From Flavobacterium anhuiense (lineage in GTDB: Bacteria; Bacteroidota; Bacteroidia; Flavobacteriales; Flavobacteriaceae), in assembly GCF_900101855.1 (NCBI RefSeq), contig NZ_FMVC01000005.1:434001-498000 (forward strand): a stretch of 64,000 bases of DNA, given 5' to 3'. Made by a program: the position numbers and the translations under genes. The notes under the pieces are model-generated. The model saw nothing but the letters and a program-made list of their open reading frames with translations, did not search any database and had not been told where the DNA came from. Below, piece after piece: positions 61,031 through 64,000 of this stretch; the first letter of the stretch is position 1, and each line of letters starts with the position of its first letter.

Positions 61031-61042
61031 TTAAGAGAAGAT

Positions 61043-61585
61043 TTATTTTTTTTCCATTTTATCTTTTAAATTTTCAAGACCTTTTTGCAAATCATTTCCA
61101 ATCATTTGATCCATTCTTAGCAATGGAAGCATGATATTTGTTGGATATGGAATTGCACCGCTGATTGCCCATTTCACTTTTGTCTTGTTTTCAGAAATTG
61201 GTTCTGTAGACATAAATCCGACAGCAGTGTCATCCATTGGCTTTTTAAAACGGAGCGCAAAATCTAAACGTCTGTTTTCTGTTATTTTTGTAATTTCTTG
61301 TTCGCCAACGCCAACTTCTTTCACATCGCTTTCCCAAGAAGAAACTGAACCAATCATGCCGTCAATTCCTCTATAATGAACTTTCATCTTCGGATCCATA
61401 TTTGCCCATACGCTAAACTCATTTTGATTTTTTAGAGAACGAACATATTTAAAAATGCTATCAGCGGGTTTATTGATTGTAATTTCTCTTTCTACCGAAT
61501 ATTCTTTCGGCATAAAATAAGCGGTAATTAAAACAATTGAAATAAATAAAATTAAAATGACGAGAATTCTTTTAATAAAAATCAT
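61043..61585 (-). CDS. SRPBCC-family protein with N-terminal membrane anchor
   Basis: The 180-residue protein has one N-terminal membrane helix (about 5-26) and a Bet v 1/START-like SRPBCC domain. Landmarks are EREITINKPADSIFKYVRSL, GMIGSVSSWES, ITKITENRRLDFALRF and a long C-terminal helix (GNDLQKGLENLKDKM). These bind hydrophobic ligands; related 'polyketide cyclase/dehydrase' labels do not imply that reaction. It lies between the two ankyrin genes on the opposite strand. Confidence 0.86.
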   Translation of the reverse strand: MIFIKRILVILILFISIVLITAYFMPKEYSVEREITINKPADSIFKYVRSLKNQNEFSVWANMDPKMKVHYRGIDGMIGSVSSWESDVKEVGVGEQEITKITENRRLDFALRFKKPMDDTAVGFMSTEPISENKTKVKWAISGAIPYPTNIMLPLLRMDQMIGNDLQKGLENLKDKMEKK

Positions 61586-61969
61586 GACGGTCTGCTTTAA
61601 GGTTATTACATTATTGTTTGTTTTTATTTTTAAAGCTAAGAATTAGAAGGCTTGGGCATTGATATGTTAGCCTTTGATTTCTAATGCTATAGTAAATTTA
61701 AAAAAAATAATTTATGCGTTGGAAGCAGATTGATTTAAAAAGAATTAAAAAAAAATAAGATTTGTTGTAACATTTTTCCTTTTTTGTAGTCTATTATAGT
61801 AAAATCAATAATTTGATAACGTTAAAGCTCTTTGATTATCGTTTTATTAAGTAAGTGTTAAGAATTGGTTAAAACATGGTACTTTGTAATGCATAATACG
61901 ATAAAATGATTTACTTTTACATCATCAAATTAAAAATCATCATCAATCATTTAATAAACATCAATCATT
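61586..61969. other. Intergenic region before ankyrin copy 2
   Basis: 384 bases of AT-rich DNA. TTACTTTTAC at 61911-61920 is a near-match to the -7 element. The leader just before the ATG repeats ATCATCAATCATT and ATCAATCATT, like the leader of copy 1 (ATCATTAATCATT, ATCAATCAT). No gene is seen. Confidence 0.4.
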
Positions 61970-62350
61970 ATGAAAAAATCAGTTATTTATTTAGGATTAG
62001 CCTTAGTAACATTTGGAAATGTAGCAATGGCTTCAAATGAAATCTCAACTGTTAAAAATCAAGTTGAATTTAAAAATTACGTAGGAACTCCTTTAAATGT
62101 TGCTATTAGTAAAGGAGATTTAGAAACAGTTAAAAAATTTATTGAATATGGTGCAGATGTGAACCAAATATCAGAGGATCTTACTCCTTTAATGATAGCT
62201 GCACTATACAATAAACATGAAATCATTAAAATTTTATTAGCGAATGGGGCAAATCCTAAAGCTAAAAACGAAAAAGGTTATACTGCATTAAAATATGCAC
62301 AAGCATCAAATGCTTCAGAAGCAATTGCGCTTTTGAAAGATTTGAAATAA
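61970..62350 (+). CDS. Exported ankyrin-repeat protein (copy 2)
   Basis: The 126-residue protein has a signal peptide ending near MAS and three ankyrin repeats: TPLNVAISKGDLETVKKFIE, TPLMIAALYNKHEIIKILLA and GYTALKYAQASNASEAIALL. It has the same length as the copy at 60595, and the repeat core DLETVKK.IEYGADVN is nearly identical. A tandem duplication followed by divergence, with the SRPBCC gene between, is the simplest history. Periplasmic; function unknown. Confidence 0.85.
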   Translation: MKKSVIYLGLALVTFGNVAMASNEISTVKNQVEFKNYVGTPLNVAISKGDLETVKKFIEYGADVNQISEDLTPLMIAALYNKHEIIKILLANGANPKAKNEKGYTALKYAQASNASEAIALLKDLK

Positions 62351-62373
62351 GATTTTAAAAGTTTTGAGTTAGT

Positions 62374-62408
62374 AAAAAGACCTTTCTGAGCAAAAGGTCT
62401 TTTTTTTG
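62374..62408 (+). terminator. Terminator after ankyrin copy 2
   Basis: AAAAAGACCTTT pairs with AAAGGTCTTTTT across a 7-base loop, with further T's. Confidence 0.85.
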
Positions 62409-62432
62409 CTTTGTGCAGACTTGATTATAAAC

Positions 62433-62470
62433 AAAAAAGCATCATTACGAGAATGATGCTTCTTCTTTTT
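62433..62470 (-). terminator. Terminator of the RND pump gene
   Basis: On the minus strand AAGCATCATT pairs with AATGATGCTT across a 5-base loop, followed by T6. It lies about 50 bases after the pump stop. Confidence 0.8.
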
Positions 62471-62512
62471 TAAATCCCAACAAATTGATTTAAAACTAAG
62501 TATTTTAATTAT

Positions 62513-64000
62513 TTATTCTATCGGTACATGTTTTTTTCTGTTGAATATCCAGAATAAAATTGGAAATACTAATAGTGTTAAAACAGTAGCTGTCATCAGT
62601 CCACCGATAATTACAATGGCAAGCGGTTTCTGCGATTCAGATCCAATTCCGGTAGAAATTGCTGCAGGCATTAATCCTATAGATGCCATTAATGCTGTCA
62701 TAACTACCGCTCTGGTTCTGGCTTTTACTCCCATAAAAATAGATTCTTCGAGAGAGAATTTGGCCTTCAGGTTATGATGAAATTCAGAAATTAAAATAAC
62801 TCCGTTTTGAATACAGATTCCGAGAAGTGCTATAAATCCAACTCCTGCTGAAATTCCGAAATTCATTCCTGTAATATGAAGCGCAATAATTCCGCCGATA
62901 ATAGCAAATGGGACGTTAGCCAAAACAAGAAGAGAATCTTTAAAGTTTCCAAACAAAATAAACAATAGTACAAAAATTCCAATTAAACTGATGGGCACTA
63001 CTTGCGCTAAACGGGCACTCGCACGAACTTGATTTTCAAATTCTCCTGTCCATCCTGTCGTGTAACCAGCTGGTAATTTAAGTTTGTTTACTTTTTGTTG
63101 GGCTTCTGCAATTGTACTTCCTAAATCACGATCACGAACAGAAAATTTTACACCAATAAAACGTTTGGTGTTATCTCGATAAATAAATGCGGGACCTGTA
63201 ATAGTTTTAATATCACAAATTTCTTTTAAAGGGATTTTGATTCCGCTGATGGTCGGAACTTTAATTTCTTCCAAATCTTTTTCATCTTTTCGGTATTCTT
63301 TAGAAAAACGAACACGAACATCAAACTTCTTTTCATCTTCATATTTTTCTGTTGCGGTTTTTCCTCCGAAAGCTAATTCTAAAACTGCTTGTGCATCACT
63401 CAGAGTTACTCCATAGGCCGCCATTTTTTCGCGATCCAAGATTACGCTAATTTCAGGTTGTCCAACATTTCGCAAAATTCCAACATCTTTTATACCTGGA
63501 ATATTTTTAATTTGAGCCAAGACTTCATTCGCAAGCTCATCTAATTTATTCAAATCGTCCCCATAAATTTTAACGGCATTCGAAGCTTTAAACCCAGCCA
63601 CCGATTCTGCAACATTATCAATTACGGGTTGAGAATAATTATATGTGATTCCCTGATGGACTTTTAGTTTATTATCCATTTCATTAATCAGATCGTCCAT
63701 AGAAATTTTACGTTTCCATTCTGCTTTTGGAAGTAAATCAACTTGAAGTTGGATAAATCCAAAACCATTCGGGTCAGTTCCATCGTTGCTTCGTCCAGTT
63801 TGAGATAAAACTTGTTTAACCTCAGGAAAACTTTCCAGATCTTTTCTAATCATTGCTGCTGTTTTAACACTTTCAGGGAGAGAGGTACTCATTGGCAATT
63901 CTGCCGTAACCCATAATGCTCCTTCGTTTAATTGTGGTAAAAACTCGGTTCCTAAGAAACCTGCTGAGAAGAAAACAGCTGCTAACAATCCTAATGATGC
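62513..64000 (-). CDS. CzcA/CusA-type RND heavy-metal efflux pump (C-terminal part)
   Basis: The open frame continues past the right edge, so only the last ~495 residues are seen. The visible part has the RND periplasmic half (GTEFLPQLNEGALWVTAELP at the start; KIYGDDLNKLDELANEV) and the second membrane block with helices such as VPISLIGIFVLLFILF and GICIQNGVILISEFHH. It ends PILFWIFNRKKHVPIE. NEGALWV and the overall pattern are of the HME (cobalt-zinc-cadmium or copper-silver) branch rather than the multidrug branch. The key charged residues of the TM4 proton relay are outside the window. Metal not determinable. Confidence 0.92.
   Translation of the reverse strand, partial: ASLGLLAAVFFSAGFLGTEFLPQLNEGALWVTAELPMSTSLPESVKTAAMIRKDLESFPEVKQVLSQTGRSNDGTDPNGFGFIQLQVDLLPKAEWKRKISMDDLINEMDNKLKVHQGITYNYSQPVIDNVAESVAGFKASNAVKIYGDDLNKLDELANEVLAQIKNIPGIKDVGILRNVGQPEISVILDREKMAAYGVTLSDAQAVLELAFGGKTATEKYEDEKKFDVRVRFSKEYRKDEKDLEEIKVPTISGIKIPLKEICDIKTITGPAFIYRDNTKRFIGVKFSVRDRDLGSTIAEAQQKVNKLKLPAGYTTGWTGEFENQVRASARLAQVVPISLIGIFVLLFILFGNFKDSLLVLANVPFAIIGGIIALHITGMNFGISAGVGFIALLGICIQNGVILISEFHHNLKAKFSLEESIFMGVKARTRAVVMTALMASIGLMPAAISTGIGSESQKPLAIVIIGGLMTATVLTLLVFPILFWIFNRKKHVPIE

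Overview
The window is low-GC chromosomal DNA from a gliding member of the Bacteroidota, most likely a Flavobacterium close to F. johnsoniae. The evidence is gldF-gldG next to dnaN, a type IX secretion (T9SS) cargo protein built of SprB repeats, a carboxypeptidase-regulatory-domain TonB receptor, promoters of the TTG-N17-21-TAnnTTTG type, and almost no Shine-Dalgarno sites. I see no tRNA, rRNA, insertion sequence, CRISPR array or complete prophage.

Layout. 1-3.5 kb: an operon of FAD enzyme, methyltransferase, type III polyketide synthase and the first codons of a probable acyl-ACP dehydratase; the gene set resembles srsABC-type phenolic-lipid loci. 3.6-5 kb: a CPBP protease and a Crp-like regulator. 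5-10.5 kb: a sucrose cassette (fructokinase, fused sucrose-phosphate synthase/phosphatase, GH32-like enzyme) plus a secreted PPC-domain protein. 10.8-14.4 kb: a TonB receptor and a PepSY membrane protein, probably for siderophores. 14.6-16.1 kb: an SDR enzyme and a TetR regulator with two matching operators. 16.8-18.5 kb: an AspT-type transporter.

18.6-24.8 kb: a six-gene operon nadA-nadB-ric-nrdD-(detached glycyl-radical ORF)-nrdG. The class III ribonucleotide reductase is split, with its glycyl-radical tail in a separate overlapping 54-codon frame. 25.1-34.6 kb: an operon of a phage-tail-collar protein, a leaderless type 1 periplasmic-binding-protein fold, a ~2,090-residue SprB-repeat adhesin-like protein and an OmpA-family protein. 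34.8-37.5 kb: a large MscS channel and a small membrane protein. 37.6-42.2 kb: an HxlR regulator, then a stressosome module (RsbR, RsbS, RsbT, HATPase-SpoIIE phosphatase, histidine kinase) without any sigma-B genes.

42.7-48.5 kb: the four-gene ligase-associated DNA damage response set (exonuclease, ligase, Lhr-type helicase, PdeM). 48.5-50.3 kb: DUF202 protein, two small unknown proteins and a DsbA/FrnE-like protein. 50.7-54.7 kb: dnaN, gldG, gldF and a monooxygenase-fold protein. 55-60.3 kb: SAM hydrolase-like protein, PhoH ATPase, an unknown protein, a frameshifted DUF1801 gene, a HAD phosphatase and purC. 60.6-62.4 kb: two paralogous exported ankyrin proteins flanking an SRPBCC protein. 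62.5-64 kb: the C-terminal part of a CzcA/CusA-type RND pump that runs off the window. Intergenic spaces carry several unrelated families of palindromic repeats, and many genes end in clear hairpin terminators.
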